Of a stretch of 64,000 nt of DNA, positions 42,586 to 52,968 are shown in pieces. Each line of letters begins with the position of its first letter. Position 1 is the first letter of the stretch. Under the pieces are notes generated by a model that made no database searches, had not been told where the DNA came from, and was given only the letters and a program-made list of their open reading frames with translations. A program made the translations under genes and the position numbers. Location: positions 4,685,501 through 4,749,500 of the forward strand of contig NZ_AP019365.1 in the NCBI RefSeq assembly GCF_033095865.1, given 5' to 3'. This DNA comes from Pseudomonas sp. KU43P (GTDB lineage: Bacteria; Pseudomonadota; Gammaproteobacteria; Pseudomonadales; Pseudomonadaceae).

Positions 42586-43329
42586 GTGAGCAAACAACCC
42601 GACCGCCTTTTCGCCCAGCCTCTGGAGCAAGTCCCCGACTTCGTGTTCAACGAAGACGTGGTGCGCGTGTTCCCGGACATGATCAAGCGCTCGGTGCCCG
42701 GTTACCCGACCATCGTCGAGAACCTCGGAGTGCTCGCGGCACGCTTTGCCCAGCCGAACACCGCCCTGTACGACCTCGGCGCATCGCTGGGTGCCGTGAC
42801 TCAGTCGTTACGCCGCCATGTACGCAGCGATGGCTGCCGCGTCATTGCCGTGGACAACTCCGCGGCCATGGTCGAACGCTGCCGCCAGTACCTGACCGCC
42901 CAGGACTCGATGTTCCAGGAGCTGCTCCCGGTGCAGGTGCTGGAAGCCGACATTCTGGAGCTGCCATTCGAGCCGACGTCGGTGGTGGCGATGAACTTCA
43001 CCCTGCAATTCATCGCCCCCGAGCAGCGCCTGGCGCTGCTTGGCCGCATCCGCCAGGCCCTGCTGCCCGGCGGCGCGCTGATCCTCTCGGAGAAACTGCG
43101 TTTCGCCGATGACGAGGAACAGGCCCTGCTCAACGAACTGCACCTGGACTTCAAACGCGCCAATGGCTACAGCGAGCTGGAAATCGCCCAGAAACGCAGC
43201 GCCATCGAGAACGTGATGAAGCCCGACACTCTGCAGGCCCATACCGAGCGGTTACGCGCGGCGGGCTTCAGCAAGGTGGTGCCGTGGTTCCAATGCCTTA
43301 ACTTTGCCTCGTTGATAGCCCTGCCATGA
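42586..43329 (+). CDS. cmoA: Carboxy-SAM synthase
   Basis: 247-aa SAM-dependent enzyme that converts SAM and prephenate to carboxy-SAM for the wobble cmo5U34 modification. Visible are [31 protein letters not shown] (SAM motif I), [12 protein letters not shown] and [16 protein letters not shown] start at 42586, giving the normal length. The stop overlaps the cmoB start (ATGA). Confidence 0.95.
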   Translation: MSKQPDRLFAQPLEQVPDFVFNEDVVRVFPDMIKRSVPGYPTIVENLGVLAARFAQPNTALYDLGASLGAVTQSLRRHVRSDGCRVIAVDNSAAMVERCRQYLTAQDSMFQELLPVQVLEADILELPFEPTSVVAMNFTLQFIAPEQRLALLGRIRQALLPGGALILSEKLRFADDEEQALLNELHLDFKRANGYSELEIAQKRSAIENVMKPDTLQAHTERLRAAGFSKVVPWFQCLNFASLIALP

Positions 43330-44282
43330 TCGATCTTTCTCCCCTCGTCCGCCGCCTGGCGGGCACGCCACTGGCTTCCTGGTCACAAGGCCTGCAAGCG
43401 CAACTGGACGCCAAGCTGGAAAAAGGCCACGGCGACCTCGACCGCTGGCGGGGTGCGCTGGACGCATTGCCGGTCCTGACACCCAGCCAGGTAGATCTGC
43501 TCGACGGCCTGCGCCTGGATTGCGACTGCGACGACGCCACTCGCGCCCGCATGCGTGATGCCCTGATGGGGCTGTCGCCGTGGCGCAAGGGCCCGTTCGA
43601 CCTGTTCGGGGTGCATGTGGACACCGAATGGCGCTCGGACTGGAAATGGTCACGGGTGAGCCCGCACCTCGACCTCAAGGGCAAGCGTGTGCTCGACGTG
43701 GGCTGTGGCAATGGCTATTACCAGTGGCGCATGCTCGGTGCCGGTGCCGACATGGTCATCGGCGTCGACCCCAATTGGTTGTTCTTCTGCCAGTTCCAGG
43801 CCGTTCAGCAGTACCTGCCCGAGCTGCCTGCCTGGCATCTGCCGTTCGCCCTGGAAGACCTGCCAGCCAACCTCGAAGGTTTCGACACGGTGTTCTCCAT
43901 GGGCGTGTTCTACCACCGTCGCTCGCCCATCGAACACTTGCTGGCGCTGAAGGACTGCCTGGTGAAAGGCGGCGAGCTGGTGCTGGAGACGCTGGTGATC
44001 GAAGGTGACGAGCAGCAGGTGCTGGTGCCTGAAGACCGCTACGCGCAGATGCGCAACGTTTGGTATCTACCTTCGGTACCGGCGCTGGCGCGCTGGCTGC
44101 GCCGTGCGGGCTTCAGCGATGTGCGCTGCGTGGATGTCAGCGTCACCAGCGTCGAGGAACAGCGCAGTACCGACTGGATGCGCTACCAGTCTCTCGGCGA
44201 CTTCCTCGACCCGAACGACCACAGCAAGACCATCGAAGGCCTGCCGGCCCCGCGCCGGGCAACTTTGCTGGCACGCAAGTAA
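43326..44282 (+). CDS. cmoB: tRNA U34 carboxymethyltransferase
   Basis: 318 aa. Uses carboxy-SAM from CmoA to make cmo5U34 in tRNAs. Family features: [47 protein letters not shown] (SAM motif I), [13 protein letters not shown], and the C-terminal [10 protein letters not shown] then [18 protein letters not shown]. Coupled to cmoA by a 4-bp overlap. Confidence 0.95.
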   Translation: MIDLSPLVRRLAGTPLASWSQGLQAQLDAKLEKGHGDLDRWRGALDALPVLTPSQVDLLDGLRLDCDCDDATRARMRDALMGLSPWRKGPFDLFGVHVDTEWRSDWKWSRVSPHLDLKGKRVLDVGCGNGYYQWRMLGAGADMVIGVDPNWLFFCQFQAVQQYLPELPAWHLPFALEDLPANLEGFDTVFSMGVFYHRRSPIEHLLALKDCLVKGGELVLETLVIEGDEQQVLVPEDRYAQMRNVWYLPSVPALARWLRRAGFSDVRCVDVSVTSVEEQRSTDWMRYQSLGDFLDPNDHSKTIEGLPAPRRATLLARK

Positions 44283-44306
44283 GAAAGGCGCCCTTCAAGG
44301 GCGCCC
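44283..44306 (-). terminator. Hairpin with minus-strand U-tail downstream of cmoB
   Basis: GGCGCCC-TTCAA-GGGCGCC directly after the cmoB stop. On the plus strand no T-run follows; on the minus strand TTTCTTA follows, so it is better placed to stop a minus-strand transcript from 44307-44600. Confidence 0.6.
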
Positions 44307-44610
44307 GAATCACACCTGTGCCGAGGAGCGATGACAGCACAGGTGCTGTTGCCTCGGGCCTTGGCCACCTTTCGTGCATTCCCCCGCACCTTGCCCTCGC
44401 GTTCGGCAACCGCTTGCTGCTTGTCATCGCCATACAGGCGCTCCTGCTCCTGGCGGAAGATAACGCCCTGGCAGACAGCCAGATAACACCCGGATTACAA
44501 ATCCGTTATTTGCGCCGTTTGCCCTTACTCATGCCGTAACATCCTGCCGGTTGACCCTGAAGCCCCTACAGGGTCGAGAATCAGCCCCTTTTCAAGCACA
44601 CCGAGCCCCC
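44307..44610. other. Intergenic region between cmoB and the two-component pair
   Basis: About 300 bp with no gene I can establish. A charged minus-strand peptide (FRQEQERLYGDDKQQAVAER and onward) is readable near 44340-44470, but it has no good start and runs into the hairpin after cmoB. A small palindrome GGATT-ACA-AATCC (44492-44504), flanked by ATAAC and GTTAT, may be the operator for the response regulator that follows. Confidence 0.45.
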
Positions 44611-45282
44611 ATGCGCCTACTCATCATCGAGGACGAACTGCGAACCGCCGACTACCTGCAGCAAGGCCTGCGCGAGAACGGCTACGTGGTCGACTGCGCC
44701 CACACCGGCACCGACGGCCTGCACCTGGCCCGTCAGCAGCCGTATGATCTCATCATCCTCGACGTCAACCTGCCCGAACTCGATGGCTGGAGCGTGCTGC
44801 AACGCCTGCGCGCCGAGTCGCCCACGCGCATCATGATGCTCACCGCCCACGGTCGCCTGGCCGACCGGGTCAAGGGCCTGGACCTGGGCGCCGATGACTA
44901 TCTGCTCAAGCCCTTCGAGTTTCCCGAACTGCTGGCCCGCATTCGCAGCCTGCTGCGCCGTAACGACCAGCAGATGCAGCCCAGCACCCTGCGCGTCGCC
45001 GACCTGGAACTGGACCCCGGCCGCCACCGCGCCTACCGCGGTGGGCAGCGCATTGACCTGACTGCCAAGGAGTTCGCCTTGCTGCACCTGCTGATGCGCC
45101 AGAGCGGCGAGGTGCTGTCACGCACGCAGATCATTTCGCTGGTGTGGGACATGAACTTCGATTGCGACACCAATGTGGTCGAAGTCTCGATCCGCCGCTT
45201 GCGCGCCAAGATCGACGACCCGTTCGAAGAAAAGCTCATCCACACCCTGCGCGGCGTGGGTTACGTGCTGGAGGCGCGCTGA
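44611..45282 (+). CDS. OmpR-family response regulator, heavy-metal (CopR/CzcR) type
   Basis: 223 aa. Receiver domain [20 protein letters not shown] with phospho-acceptor Asp in [14 protein letters not shown] (about residue 51), Lys in LLKPFEF; winged-helix output domain [20 protein letters not shown], then [20 protein letters not shown] and [13 protein letters not shown], all typical of CopR/CzcR/IrlR regulators. ATG 44611 is chosen because the receiver domain starts there. Its stop TGA shares one base with the ATG of the kinase gene. The metal or other signal is not deducible. Confidence 0.88.
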   Translation: MRLLIIEDELRTADYLQQGLRENGYVVDCAHTGTDGLHLARQQPYDLIILDVNLPELDGWSVLQRLRAESPTRIMMLTAHGRLADRVKGLDLGADDYLLKPFEFPELLARIRSLLRRNDQQMQPSTLRVADLELDPGRHRAYRGGQRIDLTAKEFALLHLLMRQSGEVLSRTQIISLVWDMNFDCDTNVVEVSIRRLRAKIDDPFEEKLIHTLRGVGYVLEAR

Positions 45283-46664
45283 TGAGGCAGGCCAGCCTGT
45301 CGCTGCGCCTCGGCCTGAGCGTAACCCTGATGGGCGCCGCGCTGGTGCTGCTGCTCGCCTGCCTGGCGGTGTTCGCCCTCGAGCATGAGCTCGAGAACCG
45401 CGCCCGCAAGGACCTGGCGCGCAAGATGCTGCAGGTCGAGCACAACCTGCGGGTCGACCTGCGCAGCGAAGACCTGAGCAGCCGCGCTCACCCGCTGCTC
45501 GACCTGGTGATGGGGCACGATAACCTGAGCCTCAGCGTGCTGGCCCTGGATGGCCGCCACCCGCACCTGCTCAGCCTCGGCCCGGCCCTGGAGGCACAAG
45601 TAGGCGAGCTGTTCACCGACAACCGACTGAGCTTCCACGAATGGCGTGACAGCAGCGGCCAGCAGATGCTAACCGCAACCCGGCAGATGCGGCTGCGCGA
45701 CGACACACCGGTGCAGGTGATGATGTCGCTCAACCGCGCTGACGACAATGACCTGCTGCAAGCCTACCTGCACTCGACCTTGCTGGCCCTGCCGCTGCTG
45801 TTGCTGCTGATCGGTGCCGGTGCCTGGTGGCTGATGCAGCGCGGTTTGAAGCCATTGCGCCACTTCCGACGTATCGCCGGCAGGGTGTCCGCACAAGATC
45901 TTCAGCATCGGCTGCCTGACCATGGCTTGCCGGTGGAACTGGCCGAACTCGCCAGCAGCATCAACGTCATGCTCGATCGACTGGACCAGGGTGTGCGCCA
46001 ACTGTCGCAGTTTTCCGATGACCTGGCTCACGAGCTCCGCACACCTTTGAGCAACCTGATGGGCAAGGCCCAGGTGACCCTGGCCCGCGAGCGCGACTGC
46101 GAGCAGTACCGGGAAGTGCTGGCCGACAGCATCGATGAGCTGACCCGCCTGAGCCGCATCATCAATGACATGCTGTTTATCGCCCAGGTCAGCCAGCCCC
46201 AGGCGCAGTTGGCGCTCAAGCCGCTGGCCGTGGCTGATGAAGCGCAGCAGGTGCTCGAGCTGTTTGCCTTCAGCGCCGAACACAAAGGGCTGGCGCTTCA
46301 GCTCAAAGGCTGGGGAACGGCCCTGGCTGACCGGCTGATGTTCCAACGTGCGCTGTCGAACCTGTTGAGCAACGCGATCCGCCACAGCCCGGAAGACCGG
46401 GAGGTGACCCTGGGTATCGAACGGCATGGCAACGAGGTTTGGCTGTGGGTCGAGAACGAGGGGCCGGGCATTGCCGATGAGCATCTGCCACGGTTGTTCG
46501 AGCGGTTCTATCGTGCAGGATCCGGGCGTTCACGGCTGGAAGGCGGGACAGGGCTCGGGTTGGCGATCGTGGAATCGATCATGCGGCTGCATGGGGGGCG
46601 GGTTGAGGTGCACAGCAGCTCCACAGGGCCCACGCGCTTTTCTCTGGTGTTTGTAGCCGAATAG
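45282..46664 (+). CDS. Sensor histidine kinase, heavy-metal (CopS/CusS) type
   Basis: 460 aa. TM1 near residues 8-30 (GLSVTLMGAALVLLLACLAV), a periplasmic domain of about 130 residues, TM2 (LLALPLLLLLIGAGAWWLMQ), HAMP linker (GLKPLRHFRRIAGRVSAQDL), H-box FSDDLAHELRTPLSNL, N-box LSNLLSNAIRHSP, ENEGPGI and GGTGLGLAIV. Pairs with the preceding regulator (overlapping TGATG). The periplasmic domain lacks obvious His/Met clusters, so copper sensing is not supported directly. Confidence 0.88.
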   Translation: MRQASLSLRLGLSVTLMGAALVLLLACLAVFALEHELENRARKDLARKMLQVEHNLRVDLRSEDLSSRAHPLLDLVMGHDNLSLSVLALDGRHPHLLSLGPALEAQVGELFTDNRLSFHEWRDSSGQQMLTATRQMRLRDDTPVQVMMSLNRADDNDLLQAYLHSTLLALPLLLLLIGAGAWWLMQRGLKPLRHFRRIAGRVSAQDLQHRLPDHGLPVELAELASSINVMLDRLDQGVRQLSQFSDDLAHELRTPLSNLMGKAQVTLARERDCEQYREVLADSIDELTRLSRIINDMLFIAQVSQPQAQLALKPLAVADEAQQVLELFAFSAEHKGLALQLKGWGTALADRLMFQRALSNLLSNAIRHSPEDREVTLGIERHGNEVWLWVENEGPGIADEHLPRLFERFYRAGSGRSRLEGGTGLGLAIVESIMRLHGGRVEVHSSSTGPTRFSLVFVAE

Positions 46665-46678
46665 CTTGTTATCTCTAC

Positions 46679-46773
46679 TGGCCTCATCGCCGGCAAGCTG
46701 GCTCCCACAGGCACCCCATTGAACCCTGGTGCAGTGAAATACTGGTGGGAGCCGGCTTGCCGGCGATAGGGCC
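46679..46773. repeat. REP pair (inverted)
   Basis: CATCGCCGGCAAGCTGGCTC plus CCACAGG (46684-46710) and the inverted GTGGGAGCCGGCTTGCCGGC plus GATAGGG (46745-46771), about 35 bp apart, between the convergent kinase and pdxJ genes. Confidence 0.85.
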
Positions 46774-46791
46774 ATCACCCTCAACACATGA

Positions 46792-47532
46792 TCAGCGCGA
46801 AGCCTGTACGATCAGCGCCTTCATCTCCGCCACCGCCGCCTTGAAACCGACAAACAGTGCATGCGCGACCAATGCATGGCCAATGTTCAGCTCATTGATG
46901 CCTTTGATCGCCGCAACAGACTCCACGTTGTGATAATGCAGGCCATGGCCGGCATTGACGATCAGCCCCTGCCCCACACCAAACGCCACACCATCGACGA
47001 TGCGCTTGAGCTCCTCAGCCACATCGGTAGGCGTTTCGGCATCGGCATAGCGGCCGGTGTGCAGCTCGATGGCCGGCGCACCGACACGGCGCGATGCCTC
47101 GATCTGACGCTCGTCCGCATCGATGAACAACGACACTTCAGCGCCGGTGCGCGACAGGCGCTCCACCGCAGCCTTGATCCTCGCCTCCTGGCCGGCCACA
47201 TCCAGGCCGCCCTCGGTGGTCAGCTCCTGGCGAGTTTCCGGCACCAGGCAGATATGCGCCGGGCGGATCTTTTCGGCGAAGGCCATCATCTCTTCGGTCA
47301 CGCCCATTTCGAAGTTCATGCGCGTCTGCAGCACGTCCTTGAGCACCAGCACGTCGCGCTCCTGAATGTGCCGGCGGTCTTCGCGCAGGTGCACGGTGAT
47401 GCCGTCGGCACCCGCTTCTTCGGCGTCCAGCGCGGCTTTTACAGGGTCTGGATAGCGGGTACCACGGGCCTGGCGCAGGGTCGCCACGTGGTCGATATTG
47501 ACACCGAGAAGCATGCGATTGCTGTGAGTCAC
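46792..47532 (-). CDS. pdxJ: Pyridoxine 5'-phosphate synthase
   Basis: 246 aa. Condenses 1-deoxyxylulose 5-phosphate with 3-amino-2-oxopropyl phosphate to form pyridoxine 5'-phosphate. Family signatures: [60 protein letters not shown], and [15 protein letters not shown] start at 47532 with GGAG nine bases upstream. Last gene of the minus-strand run lepA-lepB-rnc-era-recO-pdxJ. Confidence 0.95.
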   Translation of the reverse strand: MTHSNRMLLGVNIDHVATLRQARGTRYPDPVKAALDAEEAGADGITVHLREDRRHIQERDVLVLKDVLQTRMNFEMGVTEEMMAFAEKIRPAHICLVPETRQELTTEGGLDVAGQEARIKAAVERLSRTGAEVSLFIDADERQIEASRRVGAPAIELHTGRYADAETPTDVAEELKRIVDGVAFGVGQGLIVNAGHGLHYHNVESVAAIKGINELNIGHALVAHALFVGFKAAVAEMKALIVQASR

Positions 47533-47575
47533 GAAAGGCTCTCCTGAAGATTTAGCCCCACAGCATACGACGTGC

Positions 47576-48259
47576 TCAGCGCTTGCGAAACAGTTCCCGG
47601 CTGACCAGTGGTTTCGACCCCAGGTGCACTGCCAGTGCCTGGCGCATCAGGCGCTTGGCCGCAAGCAAGGCGCCGGGTGCCTGCCAGTCGGCCTGAGCCA
47701 GGGCCAGCAGCTCGGCACCATTGAACAGGCCAGGCTGCACCAGGTACACCCGCTCAAGGCCGGCATCGACCTGCAAGCGATAGAGGCCATCGGCGGCGAT
47801 CGGGTCATCGTTGATGTCGTGGTGGAGCGAGAAGGCGTACCCGAGATCATCCAGCAGGCGCCATTCGAAGGCACGCAGCAGCGGCTCCAACGAACGCCCG
47901 GCGGCCAGCGCCTGCAGGGTCAGGGCGTAATGCTCGAACAGCTCGGGTTGGGGCGCCTCAGCAGGCAGCAGGCGCATCAGCAGCTCATTGAGGTACAGGC
48001 CACTGAACAGCGCATCGCCGTGCAGCCAGGCAGCGATGCCAACGCTGTCCAGCCGCCCGACATTCTTCAGCTCGCCGCGCCCGCGCAGTTCCACTTCAAG
48101 CGGCACGAACGGCCGAACCAGGCTGCCGCCCTTGCCCCGCGCCCGGCGCAACACCGCGCGCATGCGGCCCTGAGGGGTGAAGAAGTCCACCAGCGCGCTG
48201 GTTTCCTTGTAGGCGCGGCTATGCAGCACGTAGGCCGGCTGGGCGACGGGTTGTTCCAT
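47576..48259 (-). CDS. recO: DNA repair protein RecO
   Basis: 227 aa. N-terminal OB fold ([35 protein letters not shown]) and helical C-terminal domain ([19 protein letters not shown]). RecO works with RecF and RecR to load RecA on SSB-coated gaps. Follows era after a 53-bp gap containing a terminator-like hairpin; pdxJ follows 43 bp downstream. Confidence 0.92.
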   Translation of the reverse strand: MEQPVAQPAYVLHSRAYKETSALVDFFTPQGRMRAVLRRARGKGGSLVRPFVPLEVELRGRGELKNVGRLDSVGIAAWLHGDALFSGLYLNELLMRLLPAEAPQPELFEHYALTLQALAAGRSLEPLLRAFEWRLLDDLGYAFSLHHDINDDPIAADGLYRLQVDAGLERVYLVQPGLFNGAELLALAQADWQAPGALLAAKRLMRQALAVHLGSKPLVSRELFRKR

Positions 48260-48275
48260 GGAGAATGGCCTGAAA

Positions 48276-48304
48276 AGGCAAAGGCCCGGAGAAGTCCGGG
48301 CCCC
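48276..48304 (-). terminator. Hairpin with T-rich tail between era and recO
   Basis: On the minus strand GGCCCGGA-CTTC-TCCGGGCC followed by TTTGCCTTTT, right after the era stop. It may attenuate transcription into recO. Confidence 0.6.
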
Positions 48305-48312
48305 TGGAGGAG

Positions 48313-49215
48313 TTACAAGTCGCCGTAGCCCAGCGAACGCAACGCGCGTTCATCGTCGGACCAGCCACCCTTGACCTTGACCCACAGGTTGAGCATGACC
48401 TTGGCGTCGAACAGGGTTTCCATGTCCTTGCGCGCATCGGAGCCGATACGCTTGATGCGTTCACCCTTGTCGCCAATGATGATCTTTTTCTGGCCGTCAC
48501 GCTCGACCAGGATCAGCGCATGGATGTGCAGCACATGACCTTGCTGCTTGAACTCTTCGATTTCCACGGTGATCTGGTACGGCAGCTCTGCACCGAGCTG
48601 GCGCATGATCTTCTCGCGCACCAGTTCAGCGGCCAGGAAGCGGCTGCTGCGGTCGGTGATCTGGTCTTCCGGGAAGAAGTGCTCGTTTTCCGGCAAGTGC
48701 TTGGCGATCAGCGCTTCCAGCGATTCGAGGTTGTGCCCCTGCTGGGCCGAGATCGGCACGATTTCGGCATTCGGCAGTTGCTCTTGCAGCCACTGCAGGT
48801 GCGGAATCAGCTCGGCCTTTTCGTCCATGCGGTCGGTCTTGTTCACCGCCAGGATCACCGGGCCGGTCACGTACTGGATGCGCTCGAGTACCAGTTGGTC
48901 CTCGTCGGTCCAGCGGGTGCGGTCGACCACGAAAATCACCACATCGACGTCCTTCAGGGCTGCCGAGGCGTTGCGGTTCATGTAGCGGTTCAAGGCCTTG
49001 TCGTTGGCCTTGTGCATGCCCGGGGTGTCGACGTAGATCGCCTGCACGTCACCCTCGGTCTTGATGCCGAGCATGTTGTGGCGGGTAGTCTGCGGCTTGC
49101 GCGAGGTGATCGCCAGCTTCTGGCCGAGGATGTGGTTGAGCAGGGTCGACTTGCCCACGTTGGGGCGGCCGACGATGGCCACGTAGCCGCAGCGAGTCGG
49201 GTTGTTATCAGTCAT
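48313..49215 (-). CDS. era: GTPase Era
   Basis: 300 aa. G domain with G1 GRPNVGKS, G2 region TRHNMLGI, G3 DTPGMH, G4 NKTD and G5 SAQQG; C-terminal KH domain with [16 protein letters not shown]. Era binds the 16S rRNA 3' end and assists 30S assembly. ATG 49215 is preferred to 49221 because GGAG lies seven bases before it but only one base before the earlier ATG. Overlaps the end of rnc by 8 bp. Confidence 0.94.
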   Translation of the reverse strand: MTDNNPTRCGYVAIVGRPNVGKSTLLNHILGQKLAITSRKPQTTRHNMLGIKTEGDVQAIYVDTPGMHKANDKALNRYMNRNASAALKDVDVVIFVVDRTRWTDEDQLVLERIQYVTGPVILAVNKTDRMDEKAELIPHLQWLQEQLPNAEIVPISAQQGHNLESLEALIAKHLPENEHFFPEDQITDRSSRFLAAELVREKIMRQLGAELPYQITVEIEEFKQQGHVLHIHALILVERDGQKKIIIGDKGERIKRIGSDARKDMETLFDAKVMLNLWVKVKGGWSDDERALRSLGYGDL

Positions 49216-49897
49216 TGCCATTCTCCACGCCCAGGGCGATCAATGCGGCGGCGGCAGCGACTTGCTCGGCAATACGCCGGCTAACGCCCTGGCCACGGCT
49301 CTTGTTGTTCAGCAGCACCACTTCGCATTCGACGAAGAAGGTACGGCAGTGCGGTTCGCCCTGGATGTCCACCACCTCATAACGTGGCAGTTCGCAGCTA
49401 CGCGACTGCAGGAATTCCTGCAGGCGGGTTTTCGGGTCCTTGTTGGTGTCGACCAGCGTCAGGCTTTCGAACTCGTCGGTCAGCCAGGCCAGAATGCGCT
49501 CGCGCGCGGTCTGCATGTCGGCGTCCAGATAGATGGCACCAATCAGCGCTTCCAGGGCGTCCGCCAGGATCGACTCGCGGCGAAAGCCACCGCTCTTGAG
49601 CTCACCCGAGCCCAGGCGCAGGTATTCACCCAGGTCGAAGCCACGAGCCAGGCGGGCCAGGGTTTCGCCTTTGACCAAGCGGGCACGCAGGCGCGACAGC
49701 TGGCCTTCGCGGGCCTGCGGGAAGCGCTCGAACAGCGCCTCGGCGGCGACGAAGTTGAGAATGGAGTCACCGAGAAACTCCAGGCGCTCGTTGTTGCGCC
49801 CGGCGTAGCTGCGGTGAGTCAGGGCCAGCAGCATCTGGTCCTGATTCTTGAAGGTGTAACCGAGCTTGCGCTCGAGACGGGCAAGGGAAGCACTCAT
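49208..49897 (-). CDS. rnc: Ribonuclease III
   Basis: 229 aa. RNase III catalytic signature [20 protein letters not shown] with the metal-binding Glu and Asp, second acidic site [12 protein letters not shown], and C-terminal dsRNA-binding domain ([13 protein letters not shown], then [16 protein letters not shown]). Processes rRNA precursors and structured mRNAs. Coupled to era by overlap. The small DUF4845 gene often found between lepB and rnc is not present in the 161-bp gap. Confidence 0.95.
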   Translation of the reverse strand: MSASLARLERKLGYTFKNQDQMLLALTHRSYAGRNNERLEFLGDSILNFVAAEALFERFPQAREGQLSRLRARLVKGETLARLARGFDLGEYLRLGSGELKSGGFRRESILADALEALIGAIYLDADMQTARERILAWLTDEFESLTLVDTNKDPKTRLQEFLQSRSCELPRYEVVDIQGEPHCRTFFVECEVVLLNNKSRGQGVSRRIAEQVAAAAALIALGVENGND

Positions 49898-50027
49898 GCA
49901 GCCACCCGTGGGTTATTCAACGCGTTGTTCAAATCAACATCCTGAAAGACTGTTGGGCTGTGGTCCGTCGCGGCGAGCGGCGAAACTCTCGATCCTTGAG
50001 AACACAGCCTATGTCAGAAATGCATTC

Positions 50028-50050
50028 GGCGCTGTCTTCAGGACAGCGCC
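50028..50050 (-). terminator. Hairpin after lepB
   Basis: Nine-bp stem GGCGCTGTC/GACAGCGCC with a 5-nt loop, nine bases past the lepB stop on the minus strand. Only a weak T-rich tail (GAATGCATTT) follows, so it may be a partial terminator before rnc. Confidence 0.55.
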
Positions 50051-50058
50051 GATGGGTA

Positions 50059-50913
50059 TCAATGGATCAGGCCGACCCGCGACAGGTTGGGCAGGTGGCT
50101 GAGTTTTGGCTCTGGCCAGCTCATCCATACCGCGAAGGCCTTGCCGACTATGTTCCGGTCCGGAACCATGCCGTGCAGTTCCTTGGGAATGTTCGGGTCA
50201 TCCCAGTAACGGCTGTCGTTGGAGTTGTCGCGGTTGTCGCCCATCATGAAGTAATGGCCGGCCGGCACGGTCCATTGCTGGTCCGGCGGCATGCGATAAC
50301 GGGTCATTTCCTTGCGGATCAGGTGCTCGGCAGCGCCGAGTTTTTCCTTGTACAGCTCGGCACTGCCCAAGGTGCCTGGCTCGGCGCCGACCAGCTGTTC
50401 GGCGATCGGCTGGCCATTGACGAACAACCGCTTGTCGCTGGTGTAGCGCACCTGATCACCCGGCAGGCCAACCACACGCTTGATGTAGTTGACGTTCGGG
50501 TCGCTCGGGTAGCGGAACACCATCACATCGCCGCGCTGCGGGTCACCGACCTCGATGACCTTCTTGTCGATCACCGGCAGGCGGATGCCATAGGAGAACT
50601 TGTTCACCAGGATGAAGTCGCCCACTTCCAGGGTCGGTTTCATCGACCCGGACGGAATCTGGAACGGCTCGACCAGGAACGAACGCAACACCAGCACGAT
50701 GAACAGCACCGGGAAGAACGACTTGCCGTACTCCACCAGCAGCGGTTCCTTGTTCAGGCGCTCGACCACGGCCATTTCTGGCTGGTTGACGCTACCCTGG
50801 TAGTTGGCGACTGCCGCCCGCCGGCGCGGGGCCAGGAACAGCAGGTCGATCAAGCCCAACAGACCGCAGACGGCTACGGCGATGACTAGCAACAGCGGGA
50901 AATTTAGCGACAT
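50059..50913 (-). CDS. lepB: Signal peptidase I
   Basis: 284 aa. Two N-terminal membrane spans (FPLLLVIAVAVCGLLGLIDLL cut short here; FFPVLFIVLVLRSFL), catalytic Ser90 in QIPSGSMKPTL and general base Lys145 in YIKRVVGLPGD, with downstream boxes GHYFMMGDNRDNSNDSRYW and GKAFAVWMSW. Cleaves signal peptides on the outer face of the inner membrane. Follows lepA after 5 bp. Confidence 0.95.
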   Translation of the reverse strand: MSLNFPLLLVIAVAVCGLLGLIDLLFLAPRRRAAVANYQGSVNQPEMAVVERLNKEPLLVEYGKSFFPVLFIVLVLRSFLVEPFQIPSGSMKPTLEVGDFILVNKFSYGIRLPVIDKKVIEVGDPQRGDVMVFRYPSDPNVNYIKRVVGLPGDQVRYTSDKRLFVNGQPIAEQLVGAEPGTLGSAELYKEKLGAAEHLIRKEMTRYRMPPDQQWTVPAGHYFMMGDNRDNSNDSRYWDDPNIPKELHGMVPDRNIVGKAFAVWMSWPEPKLSHLPNLSRVGLIH

Positions 50914-50918
50914 AGGAC

Positions 50919-52718
50919 CTAGCTATCCAACCTGAGCACGGCGAGGAAGGCTTCTTGTGGAATTTCCACGTTGCCGACCTGTTTCATGCGTTTCTTACCG
51001 GCCTTCTGCTTCTCCAGCAGCTTCTTCTTACGGCTGACGTCACCGCCGTAGCACTTGGCCAGTACGTTCTTTCTGAGCGCCTTGACCGTGGTCCGCGCGA
51101 TGATCTGGCCGCCAATGGCTGCCTGGATCGCCACATCGAACATCTGCCGAGGGATCAGTTCCTTCATCTTTTCGGTCAACGCACGGCCTTTGTAGGCCGC
51201 GTTGTCGCGGTGAACGATCAATGCCAGGGCATCGACCTTGTCGCCGTTGATCAGTACATCCAGCTTGACCAGGTTAGCCGACTGGTAGCGATCGAAATGA
51301 TAGTCCAGCGAAGCATAGCCGCGGCTGGTCGACTTCAGACGGTCGAAGAAGTCCAGCACCACTTCGTTCATCGGCATGTCGTAACGCACCTGCACCTGGC
51401 TACCGAGGAACTGCATGTCGCGCTGCACGCCACGCTTCTCGATGCACAGGGTGATGACGTTGCCCAGGTGCTCCTGCGGCACCAGGATGGTCGCGGTGAC
51501 GATCGGCTCGCGGAAGTCTGCGACTGCCGATACATCCGGCAGCTTCGACGGGTTGTCGACGACGATGGTTTCGCCGGTCTTGAGCTCGAGCTCGTAGATC
51601 ACGCTCGGCGCAGTGGTGATCAGGTCCAGGTCGTATTCGCGCTCCAGGCGCTCCTGGATGATCTCCATGTGCAGCATGCCCAGGAAGCCGCAACGGAAGC
51701 CGAAGCCCAGGGCGTCGGAGCTTTCCGGCATGTACTGCAGCGACGAGTCGTTCAGGGTCAGCTTCTGCAGGGCATCGCGGAAGTCTTCGAAGTCGTCGGA
51801 GCTGACCGGGAACAGGCCGGCGTAGACCTGCGGCTGGATTTTCTTGAAGCCCGGCAGCACTTCGACTTCAGGGGTGCTGGACAGGGTCAGGGTGTCACCG
51901 ACCGGTGCACCGTGGATGTCCTTGATGCTGGCGATGATGAAGCCCACTTCACCGGCTTTCAGGTCGGCGGTCTGGGTGTGCTTGGGCGTGAACACGCCCA
52001 CACTGTCGACCAGGTGCAGCTTGCCGGTGGACTTGACCAGAATCTTGTCGCCCTTCTTGACGCGGCCGTGGCGCACGCGCACCAACGAGACGACGCCCAA
52101 GTAGTTGTCGAACCAGGAATCGATGATCAGCGCCTGCAAGGGCGCATCAATGTCGCCTTCCGGCGCAGGGATGGTCTGTACCAGGCGCTCGAGCACCTCA
52201 TCCACGCCCATGCCGCTCTTGGCGCTGCAGGCCACAGCGTCGGTGGCGTCGATGCCGATGATCTTCTCGATCTCGTCCTTGACGCGGTCCGGGTCGGCCT
52301 GCGGCAGGTCCATCTTGTTCAGGACCGGCATGACCTCAAGGCCCTGCTCGATCGCGGTGTAACAGTTGGCCACGGACTGGGCTTCGACGCCCTGGCCTGC
52401 GTCCACCACCAGCAAGGCACCTTCACAGGCTGCCAGCGAGCGCGAGACTTCGTAGGTGAAGTCGACGTGGCCGGGGGTGTCGATGAAGTTGAGCTGGTAG
52501 ACCTTGCCGTCCTGCGCCTTGTAGTTGAGCGTGACGCTGTGGGCCTTGATGGTGATACCGCGCTCGCGCTCGAGGTCCATGGAGTCCAGGACCTGGGCTT
52601 CCATTTCGCGCGCCGACAGGCCACCGCACATCTGGATGAAACGGTCGGCCAGTGTCGACTTGCCATGGTCGATGTGGGCGATGATGGAGAAATTGCGGAT
52701 ATGACTCAAATCACTCAC
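50919..52718 (-). CDS. lepA: Elongation factor 4 (ribosomal back-translocase)
   Basis: 599 aa translational GTPase. G1 [14 protein letters not shown]2 [11 protein letters not shown]3 DTPGHVDF, G4 NKMDLP, G5 SAKSGMG, EF-G-like domains and the LepA-specific C-terminal domain ([19 protein letters not shown], then [14 protein letters not shown]). GTG start at 52718. Heads the lepA-lepB-rnc-era-recO-pdxJ run. Confidence 0.96.
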   Translation of the reverse strand: MSDLSHIRNFSIIAHIDHGKSTLADRFIQMCGGLSAREMEAQVLDSMDLERERGITIKAHSVTLNYKAQDGKVYQLNFIDTPGHVDFTYEVSRSLAACEGALLVVDAGQGVEAQSVANCYTAIEQGLEVMPVLNKMDLPQADPDRVKDEIEKIIGIDATDAVACSAKSGMGVDEVLERLVQTIPAPEGDIDAPLQALIIDSWFDNYLGVVSLVRVRHGRVKKGDKILVKSTGKLHLVDSVGVFTPKHTQTADLKAGEVGFIIASIKDIHGAPVGDTLTLSSTPEVEVLPGFKKIQPQVYAGLFPVSSDDFEDFRDALQKLTLNDSSLQYMPESSDALGFGFRCGFLGMLHMEIIQERLEREYDLDLITTAPSVIYELELKTGETIVVDNPSKLPDVSAVADFREPIVTATILVPQEHLGNVITLCIEKRGVQRDMQFLGSQVQVRYDMPMNEVVLDFFDRLKSTSRGYASLDYHFDRYQSANLVKLDVLINGDKVDALALIVHRDNAAYKGRALTEKMKELIPRQMFDVAIQAAIGGQIIARTTVKALRKNVLAKCYGGDVSRKKKLLEKQKAGKKRMKQVGNVEIPQEAFLAVLRLDS

Positions 52719-52968
52719 GGGTCAACACTCGAAAAGGCTGCGAGCCGGAACGCCCGCCGAAAAATAGCCGGGAATTGTACCTGAAGCCGAAACGAGCTGC
52801 ACGCTTGCTCGCCGTAAGGCCGCCAAAAGGTCTGCCACATTCCCTCTCCTTGCGCGTGCATAGCCTGTCATTTCTGCCAGTTTTCCTCACCTGAAACCGC
52901 CTTTAGATTAATGAAATCGCTCATGTATACGGAACGATCACTAAAAACATTTCACGAGGAGCATGCAG

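Noticed and set aside
49898..50058. Possible remnant peptide ending [15 protein letters not shown] with its stop overlapping the rnc start
   Set aside because: The frame has a stop about 35 codons upstream and no start or family match; 161 bp is too short for the DUF4845 gene sometimes found here.
50955..52784. Plus-strand open frame of 609 codons
   Set aside because: It is the mirror of lepA, which is complete with all GTPase motifs; no similarity is recognisable.
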